DNA of 64,000 bases from Polyangium sp. 6x1 (GTDB lineage Bacteria > Myxococcota_A > Polyangia > Polyangiales > Polyangiaceae): contig NZ_JARZHH010000008.1 of the NCBI RefSeq assembly GCF_029946515.1, forward strand, positions 163,566 through 227,565, written 5' to 3'. A model generated the notes under the pieces. That model searched no databases and was not told the DNA's origin. It saw nothing but the letters and a program-made list of their open reading frames with translations. Positions 36,251-44,336 of this stretch are shown one piece after another (positions within the stretch are counted from its first letter, which is position 1; every line of letters begins with the position of its first letter). A program made the translations under genes and the position numbers.

Positions 36251-36368
36251 TCCCTCTTCCTCTCCCCGGAGGGCTCGATGGCCCTCGTTTGGCCTGCTCG
36301 GCAGGCACCACCTCATCGGCGCTTGCACGCACGCCGGCAGCTCGCCGACATGCGGCCGTCTCGACGCG

Positions 36369-37076
36369 TCACGCCCCGCTCGTCGCGAAGAGCGGACCCG
36401 CGATGCGCTCGGCGACCGCGACCCGACAGCACCATTCCGCTACGTCGCACGCGTCGACGTAGAGCCCCCTCCCAAGTGCTGCGGCGATGTCCGGCCCGCT
36501 GCCCATGTACGGCACGAACACCCGATCACCCCGCTTCAAACCGGCCTGCTCGAATACCCAAGTCGACAGCGCGACGGGCTTCTGGGTGGGGTGGAGATGC
36601 GGGCGTCCGGTCTCGCTCGCACGTGCCAGTCCACGCCATGCGTGCCCAAAGCGCCGCGTGCGGCGTCCGATGTTCGTCCAGGCGAGTTCGACGTCGCCGT
36701 TATCGTCGCTTGTTGTCCCGTCGCGCTTATCCCAGCACCACCACGCGGACGAGTCCGGTAGCCGTGAGGCGTAGTTTTGCGCCCCCCACAGCACGGTCGG
36801 GCGGCCGAGAGCTAGCACTGCCGAGGGGTCGCACGGGCGATCGTCTCCTTCGATCTCGGGCCAATCGTGCGCCTGCGCATAACCTGCCACGCGCGGCGTT
36901 TTGCTGGGCACAAGGCCGCGCCGGTTGCTACGGCGACGGACACGTTCCCTGACGCCGTAGCTCGGATCCGCATGCACGAGCGCGAGGCGCTGCACATCGA
37001 TTACACCAGCCGCGAGGACTGCCTCGAACGCGGCGTGCCAGATGCGCACGCCCTGCCCTTCGTAGAACGGCTTCAC
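36369..37076 (-). CDS. DNA methyltransferase-like protein with variant catalytic motif
   Basis: A 235-residue protein laid out like a beta-class (N4-cytosine or N6-adenine) DNA methyltransferase: the catalytic motif comes first as ADPSYG (near residue 38; DPPY is usual), then a region LWGAQNYASRLPDSSAWW, HPTQKP (near residue 162) and the SAM-binding motif as VPYMGSGPDIAAAL near residue 190. Pro-to-Ser in motif IV and Met-Gly-Ser-Gly in motif I may lower or alter activity. It overlaps the next methyltransferase by 4 nt, so they are made together. Confidence 0.8.
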   Translation of the reverse strand: MKPFYEGQGVRIWHAAFEAVLAAGVIDVQRLALVHADPSYGVRERVRRRSNRRGLVPSKTPRVAGYAQAHDWPEIEGDDRPCDPSAVLALGRPTVLWGAQNYASRLPDSSAWWCWDKRDGTTSDDNGDVELAWTNIGRRTRRFGHAWRGLARASETGRPHLHPTQKPVALSTWVFEQAGLKRGDRVFVPYMGSGPDIAAALGRGLYVDACDVAEWCCRVAVAERIAGPLFATSGA

Positions 37077-37897
37077 GTCGACCGCTCCCGACGCGCTGGA
37101 GCCGCGAGCGCAGCCGCCTCTGCGCGCAGCGCCCCGCGCGCGTCCTCGCAGATGCCCAAGTCGACGTCGCAGCCGATGAACCGCGCACCAACCCTCAGCG
37201 CCGCAACCCCGATGCCGCCACCCCCGACGAACGGATCGACGACGAGGCCCCCAGGAGGAGCGACCACGCGAAGGTGGCGCGCGATGAGCTCCGGCGGCTT
37301 CGGCGTCTGGTGGTTCTTCTTCTTCGGCGGCACGCGCCGCACGCCGTGAATATTGCCCTCGTCGCTCGCGTGGTACTCGGGCGAGCGGTTCACGAAGTGC
37401 AGCACCACCTCGTGCTGCGCTCGAAACCCCTTGCCGAGGCCCGGCGTCAGCTTGTCCCAGATGAGCAGGTTCGCATACCGGAGCCCGCTCGACTCAAGCG
37501 CGGGCTTCAGCGCGTCGATCATCCGGTGATCGGTGAAGCAGCCGAAGTGCCCCGAGGGGCGCAACGCGCGAGCCGCGCGCATGGCGACCGCCCGCAGGAA
37601 CCACACGAGGCCCGTGGTCCCCATGTTGTCATTCACGAACCAGCCGAGGCGCTTGATCGTCGCGGCCTGGAGCATGCCACGTGCGCGCCGCTTGGCCGTC
37701 TCGAGGAAGCCCCCCGAGCAATAGGGCGGATCGCACCACACGGCATCGACGCACCCGGGCGGCAGGAGCTCGAGGAAGTCGACCGCATCCCCGCTCGTGA
37801 TCGCCCACTCGGCCCGGCCCGCGATGACATCCGCGATCGAGCCCTCGCGCGGCGCGATGCGCGAGGCCGTGCCGTTCACCTCTTCGATGCAGTTCAA
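37073..37897 (-). CDS. Beta-class DNA methyltransferase (N4-cytosine / N6-adenine)
   Basis: A 274-residue protein with motif IV DPPY (near residue 57) ahead of motif I DPFVGGGGIGVAALRVG, the order of the beta class. The segment between (FLRAVAMRAARALRPSGHFG, TDHRMIDALKP, HEVVLHFVNRSPEYH) matches phage and element orphan methyltransferases. There is no partner nuclease beside it, so it may protect the element's DNA from host or competing restriction. The next gene downstream overlaps by 4 nt. Confidence 0.9.
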   Translation of the reverse strand: MNCIEEVNGTASRIAPREGSIADVIAGRAEWAITSGDAVDFLELLPPGCVDAVWCDPPYCSGGFLETAKRRARGMLQAATIKRLGWFVNDNMGTTGLVWFLRAVAMRAARALRPSGHFGCFTDHRMIDALKPALESSGLRYANLLIWDKLTPGLGKGFRAQHEVVLHFVNRSPEYHASDEGNIHGVRRVPPKKKNHQTPKPPELIARHLRVVAPPGGLVVDPFVGGGGIGVAALRVGARFIGCDVDLGICEDARGALRAEAAALAAPARRERST

Positions 37898-37990
37898 GCT
37901 CTCATCCCTCCTCGCGTCGGGTACACCTCGACGCCAACCCGAGCGCGCTCACGCTGCCGGGCCTCCGTTTGTCGTTCGCTTCCGCTGCGG

Positions 37991-38221
37991 CTATCTCGGC
38001 GCGTGTTCTGCTTCGACGAACCCGACGCACGCGCAGCGGTCGCCGCAGTAGGCGCAGGCGCCGTGCCCTAGCTCGTCATGAAAGGCCCGCATGTGGCCGC
38101 ATCGGCAGGCCTTGAGCCACCAATCCGGCCCGTGCTCGGCCTCGGCCTCCGCCGCGCCGCTCGTCGCGAGCAGCGCCAGAACGACGAGGGCGATCGCGAG
38201 CAGAAGGACGGCAACGATCAC
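37991..38221 (-). CDS. Small membrane protein with Zn-ribbon (76 aa)
   Basis: GTG start at 38221 in the GTGA overlap with the upstream gene. An N-terminal hydrophobic helix (VIVAVLLLAIALVVLALLATSG) is followed by a Cys/His knuckle (ACRCGHMRAFHD, CAYCGDRCACVG) that should bind zinc. Membrane-anchored zinc protein of unknown role. Confidence 0.7.
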   Translation of the reverse strand: MIVAVLLLAIALVVLALLATSGAAEAEAEHGPDWWLKACRCGHMRAFHDELGHGACAYCGDRCACVGFVEAEHAPR

Positions 38222-38487
38222 GCCCGCGCCTCCCCGCGTCCTCGGCCGAAGAACGCCAGCAGCAACCGCGCTGCGGTCATCCGCCCCTCGTGTGACGTCA
38301 ACGGTCCGAGCAGCGCCGGCTGCGCGAGGTAATCCGCAAGCTCGTCTTCGACCGGCAGCGCCTCGACCTCCGCGAGGCGTCCCCCGTCGTCGCACGCGAG
38401 GCACTGCCACGAGCGGCCGCCGACCACGATGTCGAAGGAGAGGCAGCGGCCGCAAGCGATGGGCTCGCCCTTGCGTCGGGTGGTCAT
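38218..38487 (-). CDS. Zn-ribbon protein (89 aa)
   Basis: ATG 38487 with a 4-nt overlap of the upstream gene. Residues 10-35 hold a four-Cys ribbon (ACGRCLSFDIVVGG, QCLACDDGG); the rest is acidic then basic (AARLLLAFFGRGRGEAR). Small DNA- or protein-binding factor inferred. No further identification. Confidence 0.68.
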   Translation of the reverse strand: MTTRRKGEPIACGRCLSFDIVVGGRSWQCLACDDGGRLAEVEALPVEDELADYLAQPALLGPLTSHEGRMTAARLLLAFFGRGRGEARA

Positions 38488-38681
38488 CGCGCGCCGTTGC
38501 TCCTCTCCTGCGCCTCGGCGCGCCGCACGAGCTCCGCCGCAAGGGCACGCGCGCGACACGGCGCGAGCCCGACGAGGACCTCCGCGTCGCCCTGCTTCAC
38601 GTCGAGGATCACCATCCCCGCGTGCCCCTCGCCCTCGTCGACCACGCGCACGGTAGGAGCCATCAAGAGCGCGCGGATCAT
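38484..38681 (-). CDS. Small conserved-looking protein (65 aa)
   Basis: ATG 38681. Beta-rich N-terminus (PTVRVVDEGEGHAGMVILDV) followed by a helix (RARALAAELVRRAEAQER). Its start overlaps the upstream stop by 4 nt and its stop overlaps the downstream start by 4 nt. No family known. Confidence 0.62.
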   Translation of the reverse strand: MIRALLMAPTVRVVDEGEGHAGMVILDVKQGDAEVLVGLAPCRARALAAELVRRAEAQERSNGAR

Positions 38682-39004
38682 CGGCCCTCCTCAGCGGCGC
38701 GCGGCAGCTCGTACGTGTGCCGGATGGGCCGACCCTTCGAGGGTTTGCCCGCATGCGCGTCGCTCTCCCGCTCGGCGTATGTGGCGGCGATGTCGAACGC
38801 CTCTGCCGCCTTCCGGCAGTACGAGGAGGCCAGCCGATGATCGCCTACGCTTACCGACTGCCGAGCGGTGATGAGGTGCTGCGCGCCCTGGTCGCGATAG
38901 ACGCGCGACGCTTGCGCGTTCGTAAGCCGCTGCCCGGGCCGCGCCGTCTCCACGGCACGGCCGGCGCCTACGACCGTCCCCGTCACGATTTCACGAGCTC
39001 CCAC
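38678..39004 (-). CDS. Helical protein (108 aa) of unknown function
   Basis: ATG 39004. Contains VETARPGQRLTNAQASRVYRD and SSYCRKAAEAFDIAATYAERE, which suggest two amphipathic helices; the end is basic. Overlaps both neighbours. No known domain. Confidence 0.62.
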   Translation of the reverse strand: MGAREIVTGTVVGAGRAVETARPGQRLTNAQASRVYRDQGAQHLITARQSVSVGDHRLASSYCRKAAEAFDIAATYAERESDAHAGKPSKGRPIRHTYELPRAAEEGR

Positions 39005-39158
39005 GTTCGACCCTCCTCGTCGCGGCGTAGAACCCCCAGGGCACGCCCTCGATCATCACGCGCAACACGCGACGCCCACGGAAGGTCCACGAGCCGAGGA
39101 CCTCGCCCGTCTTGCCGCGCAGACGCACGGCGCTCTTCTGCAAGACCCGCACGGTCAT
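38991..39158 (-). CDS. Small SH3-like protein (55 aa)
   Basis: ATG 39158. Beta-rich sequence (VRVLQKSAVRLRGKTGEVLG, FRGRRVLRVMIEGVPWGFY) like a single small barrel. It overlaps the upstream stop by 4 nt and the downstream start by 14 nt, as expected within the operon. Confidence 0.6.
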   Translation of the reverse strand: MTVRVLQKSAVRLRGKTGEVLGSWTFRGRRVLRVMIEGVPWGFYAATRRVERGSS

Positions 39159-39499
39159 GAGCCCGGCTCTCCCCAGCGCACACGCGGCGCGTGCGCGATG
39201 CGGCGCGGCTTTTCCCCGCGCGCCACGAGAGGCCGCACCGCGAGGCGGGCGGCCGTCACGATTCCGTCCGTCCACTCGCGGGGATGGATGCTGTAGTGCT
39301 CAACCGCGATGACCTCCCACAGCCCAAGCAGCGCATTCTCGCCGTGGTAGACCTTGTCCACGCGCACGGCGTCGCCGACCTGCGGCACGCGCGTTAGCTC
39401 GACCGTGGCCATCAGTCCGGACCGAGGCAGCCACAGATCCACGTGCACCGCGGGTGCGCCCGCCGTGCCGAACCGCCGCCGCTTCCTCGGCGCCGTCAT
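39155..39499 (-). CDS. Unknown protein (114 aa)
   Basis: ATG 39499. A basic start (TAPRKRRRFG) and a beta-rich middle (DLWLPRSGLMATVELTRVP, DAVRVDKVYHG) that could be a small barrel or nucleic-acid-binding fold. Overlaps both neighbours by 4 nt. No family recognised. Confidence 0.65.
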   Translation of the reverse strand: MTAPRKRRRFGTAGAPAVHVDLWLPRSGLMATVELTRVPQVGDAVRVDKVYHGENALLGLWEVIAVEHYSIHPREWTDGIVTAARLAVRPLVARGEKPRRIAHAPRVRWGEPGS

Positions 39500-39885
39500 C
39501 GCGCGCCCTCCCAGCGGCCGCGCGACTCGAGCGCGCGGAGCGCGTTCAAGAACGCCCGATCGAGCAGCCGCGCCGCTTCCTCGAGCCGGAGGCGCGCGGC
39601 GCCCCTGCGCGCGGGGATCTCCGCCTCGAGCGCGCCCTGCGCGCGCGCGACGTTGTGCAGGAAGACGCGCAGCCCCTCCCGGTCCGGCGGGGGCAGGCCC
39701 GGCAGCATTCCGAGCCGTTGCGAAGGGTTCGGCGCGCCGTCTACGTCACCCAGGCGATGCATGCCACGCACGGTCACGCGCGCGGCCTCGATGTCTGCCA
39801 GCGCGAGGTGCACACGATCCGTGTTGCTGCGCGTCCTGGCGTTCGTGTCGATGCCGTTGGTCCTGGTCGTTGTACTTCGCTTCAT
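39496..39885 (-). CDS. Helical protein (129 aa) of unknown function
   Basis: ATG 39885 is preferred over TTG 39897. After a Thr/Asn/Arg-rich start comes a helical part (HLALADIEAARVTVRGMHRLG) and a long Arg/Ala/Glu helix (RLRLEEAARLLDRAFLNALRAL). No family recognised. Confidence 0.62.
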   Translation of the reverse strand: MKRSTTTRTNGIDTNARTRSNTDRVHLALADIEAARVTVRGMHRLGDVDGAPNPSQRLGMLPGLPPPDREGLRVFLHNVARAQGALEAEIPARRGAARLRLEEAARLLDRAFLNALRALESRGRWEGAR

Positions 39886-40000
39886 GTGATGCCCCAACTG
39901 CGCCGCGCCTGCTTCAGCAGATCGATCCCGTTCTCGTAGAAGTGCTCCGACATCCGGCCGTTCATCGGCATCGGGATGTGCTTCGTGGTTTTGTTTGAGT

Positions 40001-40231
40001 TCATAGTTTTTGACCTGCGAACATTCCCCGCGCCCAAGTCACCGGGGCGCCACACTCGAGGAAGAGCGGCCCGCCGCTACGCACCCACCGCACGCGCCCT
40101 CGGCCGCGCGGCAGGTCCGCCGCATGCTCGAGGTCGAGGTCGCCCCGGTCGTGCTCGTCGCTCTCCCTGGCTAGGACGCAGACGAGGCCGGACGCGTGCC
40201 GATGTCCGCACCGCGGGCCGCCATCGCTCAC
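40001..40231 (-). CDS. Small Cys/His protein (76 aa)
   Basis: ATG 40231, in the 4-nt overlap with the preceding gene. Contains GPRCGHRHASGLVCVLA and a later Cys (FLECGAPVTW), suggesting a small zinc site. A 115-nt gap separates it from the next gene downstream. No family recognised. Confidence 0.6.
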   Translation of the reverse strand: MSDGGPRCGHRHASGLVCVLARESDEHDRGDLDLEHAADLPRGRGRVRWVRSGGPLFLECGAPVTWARGMFAGQKL

Positions 40232-40539
40232 CCCGCCCCGCGCATCGCTCGCGTCATCTTCGCCGCGGGATGCGACGCGTCCGCGAACGTCTCGAGGAGC
40301 AGATCGCAGAGGTCGAGCGCGTACCGATTGACGAACCGATTACGGCTCGCCACCGCACGCACGTACCGCTCGGCGCGCGCTACGAGCTCCGCCGCCGTCG
40401 CCGCGTCGACCATCAGGCCCGCGGCGGTACGCGAGGCAAGAACTGTCGCCGCAGCCGCGAGCGCATGTCCGTGTCCAGGCTCACAATTCGCAACCGTGAC
40501 GACGTGGGAAGCGGCGAGCGTGGAGACCCGCCCCGCCAT
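40228..40539 (-). CDS. Small protein, first gene of the leftward operon beside attR
   Basis: A 103-residue protein from ATG 40539, preceded by AAAGGGGAG about 11 nt away. It is mainly helical (GHALAAAATVLASRTAAGLM, ELVARAERYVRAVASRNR, ALDLCDLLLETFADA). The same reading frame continues upstream without a stop through the right attachment repeat; in the excised circle this frame joins the integrase frame. Thus it may be expressed alone or as an integrase fusion. Confidence 0.65.
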   Translation of the reverse strand: MAGRVSTLAASHVVTVANCEPGHGHALAAAATVLASRTAAGLMVDAATAAELVARAERYVRAVASRNRFVNRYALDLCDLLLETFADASHPAAKMTRAMRGAG

Positions 40540-40596
40540 CTCCCCGCCATCTCCCCTTTGTGGGCCTATCCCTTTGGAATCACTGCGTTCTGCGCG

Positions 40597-40643
<47 letters not shown>

Positions 40644-40649
40644 AAGTCC

Positions 40650-42212
40650 TCATCGCAGCCCGTTCATCGCAGCGAGGAGATCGTCGGTGCTCACCGGCTT
40701 GACGAGGTGGTGCTCGAAGCCCGCCTCGGTCGTGTGCTTGCGATCCTCCTCCTGGCCGTACCCCGTCACCGCGAGCAGGCGCGGCGCCCGCGCCCCGAGC
40801 CGCTCGCGGATCCGCGCGGCGAGCTCGTAGCCGTCCATCACCGGCAGGCCGATGTCGAGCACGGCCACGTCCGGCGCGAACGACTCGATCATCGAGAGCG
40901 CCTGCGGCCCGTCGAAGGCCACGGCCACGGGCCATCCTTGCGCGCGGATCACCTCCGCGAGCAGCGTCGCCGCGTCCTCGTTGTCGTCGACGACGAGCAC
41001 CCGATGCGCGGCCAACGCTGGCGCGGGCGCGCGCGCCTCTTCCGCCGCAGGCAGCGATGCGCGGTCATGCGCGGGCAGTCGCACCTCGATCGTGCTGCCG
41101 TGACCCGCGCCGTCGCTGCGCGCCGAGACCTCGCCGCCGTGCAGCGACACCAGGCTCTTCACGAGCGTGAGGCCGATGCCGAGCCCGCCTGCGCTGCGCT
41201 CCATGCTCTGCGCACCTTGCACGAAGGGTTCGAACACACGCGCGAGCAGCTCCGGGCTCATGCCCATGCCGGTGTCGCGCACCGTGGCCACGATCGTGTC
41301 GCCGTGCCGCTCGGCCGAGACCTCGACGTTCCCGCCGGGATCGGTGTACTTCGCCGCGTTCGTGAACAGGTTCGCGAAGACCTGCGCGAGCCTGTCGGGA
41401 TCCGCGTTCACGAAGAGCCCGGTCCGCGGCACGTTCACGGTCACGTGGTGGCGACGGCTCTCGAGCAGCGGGCTCGCCATCTCGAGCGCGCGCGTGATCA
41501 CCGGTTCGAGCTCGATGGGGCGCTTCGAGAGCGAGATCAGGCCACGCGCGACGCGCGAGACGTCGAGCAAATCGTCGACCATCCGGCCGAGGTGATGCAC
41601 TTGCCGCTCGATCACCTGCTCCGGGCGGCCGAGCTGTCCGCCGCTCCGCATCCGGACGAGCTCGAGCGCCGTGACCATCGGGGCGAGCGGGTTTCGGAGC
41701 TCGTGACCGAGCATCGCCAGAAATTCGTCTTTCGCGCGGTTGGCGGCCTCGGCCTCGCTGCGCAGCGCCTCCACGCGCGCCGTCGCCTGCTCGGCGTTTT
41801 GCCGGGCGACACGCTCGTTATTGTGGGCCTCGCGCAGGTGCGCGATCGCGACGTTGCGCTCGTTCGTCAGCCAGCTGATGAGCACGCCCATCAAGAGAAA
41901 AACGATCAGGCTCGTGACCTCTTCGATCTCGCCCTCGATGTCCGGGTAATCGTATCGAAGGAAAAACCATGCAACGCTGGAGCCGCCGACGAGCGTGGTG
42001 AGCATTCCGGCTCGGAATCCTCCATACCAGCCGCTCAGCACCACCGCGGGGAACATCGTGATGAACGGGACAGCGTGGCCGAGCGCTGGTGTCAGCAATA
42101 CCCGCGCGCCGAGGCCGAGCCCGGCCGATAGCAGCGCCACCGCGTAACGTTTCCACGCCGCGCGTGCGCAAGGCGCCTCCGAGCGCTCCAATGCCGTACC
42201 TCTTGGCTTCAC
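40650..42212 (-). CDS. Hybrid sensor histidine kinase / response regulator
   Basis: A 520-residue membrane kinase. Residues 20-110 hold several hydrophobic helices like a DUF4118/KdpD-type sensor. Then come a coiled linker, HisKA with the phospho-His in LAMLGHELRNPLAPM (about residue 175), a HATPase domain (NLFTNAAKY, DTGMGMS, GLGIGLTLVKSL) and a C-terminal receiver with phospho-Asp in DVAVLDIGLPVMDGY. Two-component signalling at the inner membrane. It ends 6 nt from attR and marks the return to chromosomal sequence. Confidence 0.92.
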   Translation of the reverse strand: MKPRGTALERSEAPCARAAWKRYAVALLSAGLGLGARVLLTPALGHAVPFITMFPAVVLSGWYGGFRAGMLTTLVGGSSVAWFFLRYDYPDIEGEIEEVTSLIVFLLMGVLISWLTNERNVAIAHLREAHNNERVARQNAEQATARVEALRSEAEAANRAKDEFLAMLGHELRNPLAPMVTALELVRMRSGGQLGRPEQVIERQVHHLGRMVDDLLDVSRVARGLISLSKRPIELEPVITRALEMASPLLESRRHHVTVNVPRTGLFVNADPDRLAQVFANLFTNAAKYTDPGGNVEVSAERHGDTIVATVRDTGMGMSPELLARVFEPFVQGAQSMERSAGGLGIGLTLVKSLVSLHGGEVSARSDGAGHGSTIEVRLPAHDRASLPAAEEARAPAPALAAHRVLVVDDNEDAATLLAEVIRAQGWPVAVAFDGPQALSMIESFAPDVAVLDIGLPVMDGYELAARIRERLGARAPRLLAVTGYGQEEDRKHTTEAGFEHHLVKPVSTDDLLAAMNGLR

Positions 42213-42391
42213 GATGCTCAGGCGATCGGGACCAAAATACTACGGATCGTGCACGCGCGCGATCCTGGAGGAACGGCGGCGCCCAGAGGCGCGGAGATCC
42301 GGAAGGGGATGGATGGAAAGGTTTTCCGTTTGAGCAAAAACGGATGACGGGGAGGCGGACGAGGCGCTCGATAGCTCGAGCGGCCGGACGG

Positions 42392-42799
42392 TCAGGGCGC
42401 TTTGACGTCCTCGAAGTTCGTCCTCGCGGCAATGTGCTCCTCGCTCAGATTGAGCAGGATGGGCAAGGTCTCGCATTGCCAATCGTCGTCGGCGATACGG
42501 CGCACGGTGACGCGGCCGGGGACGAGGTTGTAGACCGCGTCGACGATATCCATGATGACGTAGAACCCGTTCGAGTTGCAGAAGCGCATCTTGACGAAGT
42601 CCATCGTCGTCTCGGTGACGGACTGCCGGGGGAGGACCTTCGCAAGCTCCTCGAGGTACGTGTGGAGGTAGCGGTAGGGGTTGTCCACCCGGATGACGCC
42701 CTCGAACGTCAGGATGAGGTGATGATCATCGAGCTTCGCGACCGAGTGAAACACGCTCAGTCCGCCGTCCATGATTTCACCGTAGGTGAGGACCTTCAT
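42392..42799 (-). CDS. Slr1659-like STAS-type regulator
   Basis: A 135-residue protein with the form of a stand-alone STAS/anti-sigma-antagonist-like protein: LILTFEGVIRVDNPYRYLHT, then MRFCNSNGFYVIMDIV, where the Ser in CNSNG sits at the position phosphorylated in SpoIIAA-type proteins. The end (DDWQCETLPILLNLS) is conserved in the Slr1659-type group. It overlaps the kinase-like gene by 4 nt. Likely phosphorylated by that protein and dephosphorylated by the adjacent PP2C enzymes. Confidence 0.75.
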   Translation of the reverse strand: MKVLTYGEIMDGGLSVFHSVAKLDDHHLILTFEGVIRVDNPYRYLHTYLEELAKVLPRQSVTETTMDFVKMRFCNSNGFYVIMDIVDAVYNLVPGRVTVRRIADDDWQCETLPILLNLSEEHIAARTNFEDVKAP

Positions 42800-43302
42800 G
42801 CGAAACCTCTCATCGGGAATAGCGCTTTGACAACGAGGAACCCCTGCTCGTACTCAGCCGTGAGCTTGAACTTGCTCTCCGCGGTGAGCCGCATGAGGCC
42901 GAGGCCTCCCTTCGCCTTGTCGATACGCCGGCGATAGACCGTGTCAGCGAGGAGCTTTCGCGGGTCCTCGGCGTTGGCGATGACGGTGAAGCGATCGCTC
43001 ACGGCTTTGAACTCGTCTTCCGTGGCAGGATTCGCCACGGTGATCATGAGCTCGTCGCCGTCGATCTTCAGGTCGACGCGCAATGCGCCGTCACGGATCG
43101 AGCAGTGCTCCATCACGTTGGTGACCAGCTCGATGACGACCACGTTCGCCTTCGAGCAGATCTGCCGCGGGTAAAACATCCCCAAAAGGTCGAAGAGAAA
43201 GTTCCCGAGCAGGCCTGCCACGTCCCCGGCCACGTGATCGAGCGGCGCGATGGAAATCGACGCTCCGACGGCCGTCTGCGTCCGGTTGCCCCCGGCGCTC
43301 AT
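42796..43302 (-). CDS. GHKL ATPase (Slr1658/RsbW-like serine kinase)
   Basis: A 168-residue GHKL-fold protein: the N-box is VVVIELVTNVMEHCS (near residue 58), with a G-box-like KGGLGLMRLTAESKF. This is the size and pattern of the anti-sigma/serine kinases (RsbW, SpoIIAB) and the Slr1658-like group that partner STAS proteins. Coupled by 4-nt overlaps to the STAS-like gene downstream and the phosphatase gene upstream. Confidence 0.8.
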   Translation of the reverse strand: MSAGGNRTQTAVGASISIAPLDHVAGDVAGLLGNFLFDLLGMFYPRQICSKANVVVIELVTNVMEHCSIRDGALRVDLKIDGDELMITVANPATEDEFKAVSDRFTVIANAEDPRKLLADTVYRRRIDKAKGGLGLMRLTAESKFKLTAEYEQGFLVVKALFPMRGFA

Positions 43303-44288
43303 TTAGCGCACCTTCGCATGATGAGGAGCGTGATGTCGTCGATGTCCTCGGCCCTGAAGGACGTATAGTCGTCCACACATCTCTTCAGGATATCCTGGAC
43401 GGGTTCTTCGCTATGCCGCGCGATGATGTCATTGAGACGTTGCACGGTATAACCCTTTCCCTCTGCATCTAAAGCCTCGACCATACCATCCGTGTACAGC
43501 GCCAGGACGTCTCCCTGCTCGAACGGCAGCTCGAACTCACGGAACGGCTTGGTCCTCAAACCGATGTAATTGCCCACCCTGTTGAACGTTCGCTGCATCC
43601 CGTGCCGGACCAGGAGTCCATATCCTCCGCCGGAGACATACCGGATGAACCGATCGCTGAAGACCACGAAGTTCACCGTGGCATACCGCCTCACTCCGCG
43701 GAGAAAGGCATACGACGCACGGTTGACCCAATCCACGATCGCGCTCGGGCTTTCGGAACGCCGCGTCGCATTCTCGATCTGTGCCTTCAAGAACGACATG
43801 ATCAGCGCCGACGACACCCCGTGCCCCGAGATGTCGAACACGCTGACCGCAAAGCGTTCCCCAGGTAGCTGGGAAAAGTCGTAATAGTCCCCGCCAACCT
43901 CCGCGAGTTGCTTGTGGTAGATGGCGATTTCCAGCTCCGCGGAGAGCGCCGACGGGTCTGGCAAGAGCGCCTGCTGGATCCCTCGGGCGACCTCGAGGTC
44001 CTCGCTCACGATCCGGTTCTGAAGCTCGAGCTCGTTCTCGATGCGCGTCGCGTGTTCGAGCGTGAGCTCGTGCACCACAGACATCTCGTCGATGTCGGCC
44101 CGGAGACGCTCGCATTGCTCGACCAGGCCCCGACACCGGGCAAGGAGCTCGAGAGCCCCGCCGTCGCGCGCGAGCAAAGCCTTGCAAGCAGCGTCGTCCG
44201 ATAGGAGCGCCTTGACGGCTTCGAGATCCGTCTGCTCCGACCGAGCTTCGGCCACCGGATCCGACGAGCTGTCCTTCGATGCGGTCAT
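43299..44288 (-). CDS. SpoIIE-type PP2C serine phosphatase (cytoplasmic)
   Basis: A 329-residue protein with an N-terminal helical/coiled region (residues 1-115: LVEQCERLRADIDEMSVVHE) and a PP2C/SpoIIE domain. The metal-binding Asp residues are in VGGDYYDF, DISGHGVSSAL, LYTDGMVEAL and EDIDDITLLIM. It should dephosphorylate a phospho-Ser STAS partner. Overlaps the kinase gene downstream by 4 nt. Confidence 0.9.
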   Translation of the reverse strand: MTASKDSSSDPVAEARSEQTDLEAVKALLSDDAACKALLARDGGALELLARCRGLVEQCERLRADIDEMSVVHELTLEHATRIENELELQNRIVSEDLEVARGIQQALLPDPSALSAELEIAIYHKQLAEVGGDYYDFSQLPGERFAVSVFDISGHGVSSALIMSFLKAQIENATRRSESPSAIVDWVNRASYAFLRGVRRYATVNFVVFSDRFIRYVSGGGYGLLVRHGMQRTFNRVGNYIGLRTKPFREFELPFEQGDVLALYTDGMVEALDAEGKGYTVQRLNDIIARHSEEPVQDILKRCVDDYTSFRAEDIDDITLLIMRRCAK

Positions 44289-44336
44289 CGTTCGAACAAA
44301 TCCTCCGACACGGGCGCCCTACGTTCCCCTCTCCTG

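Noticed and set aside
36251..36368. Possible small gene between 35603 and 36369 genes
   Set aside because: 118 nt with no plausible start and ribosome site; left as intergenic.
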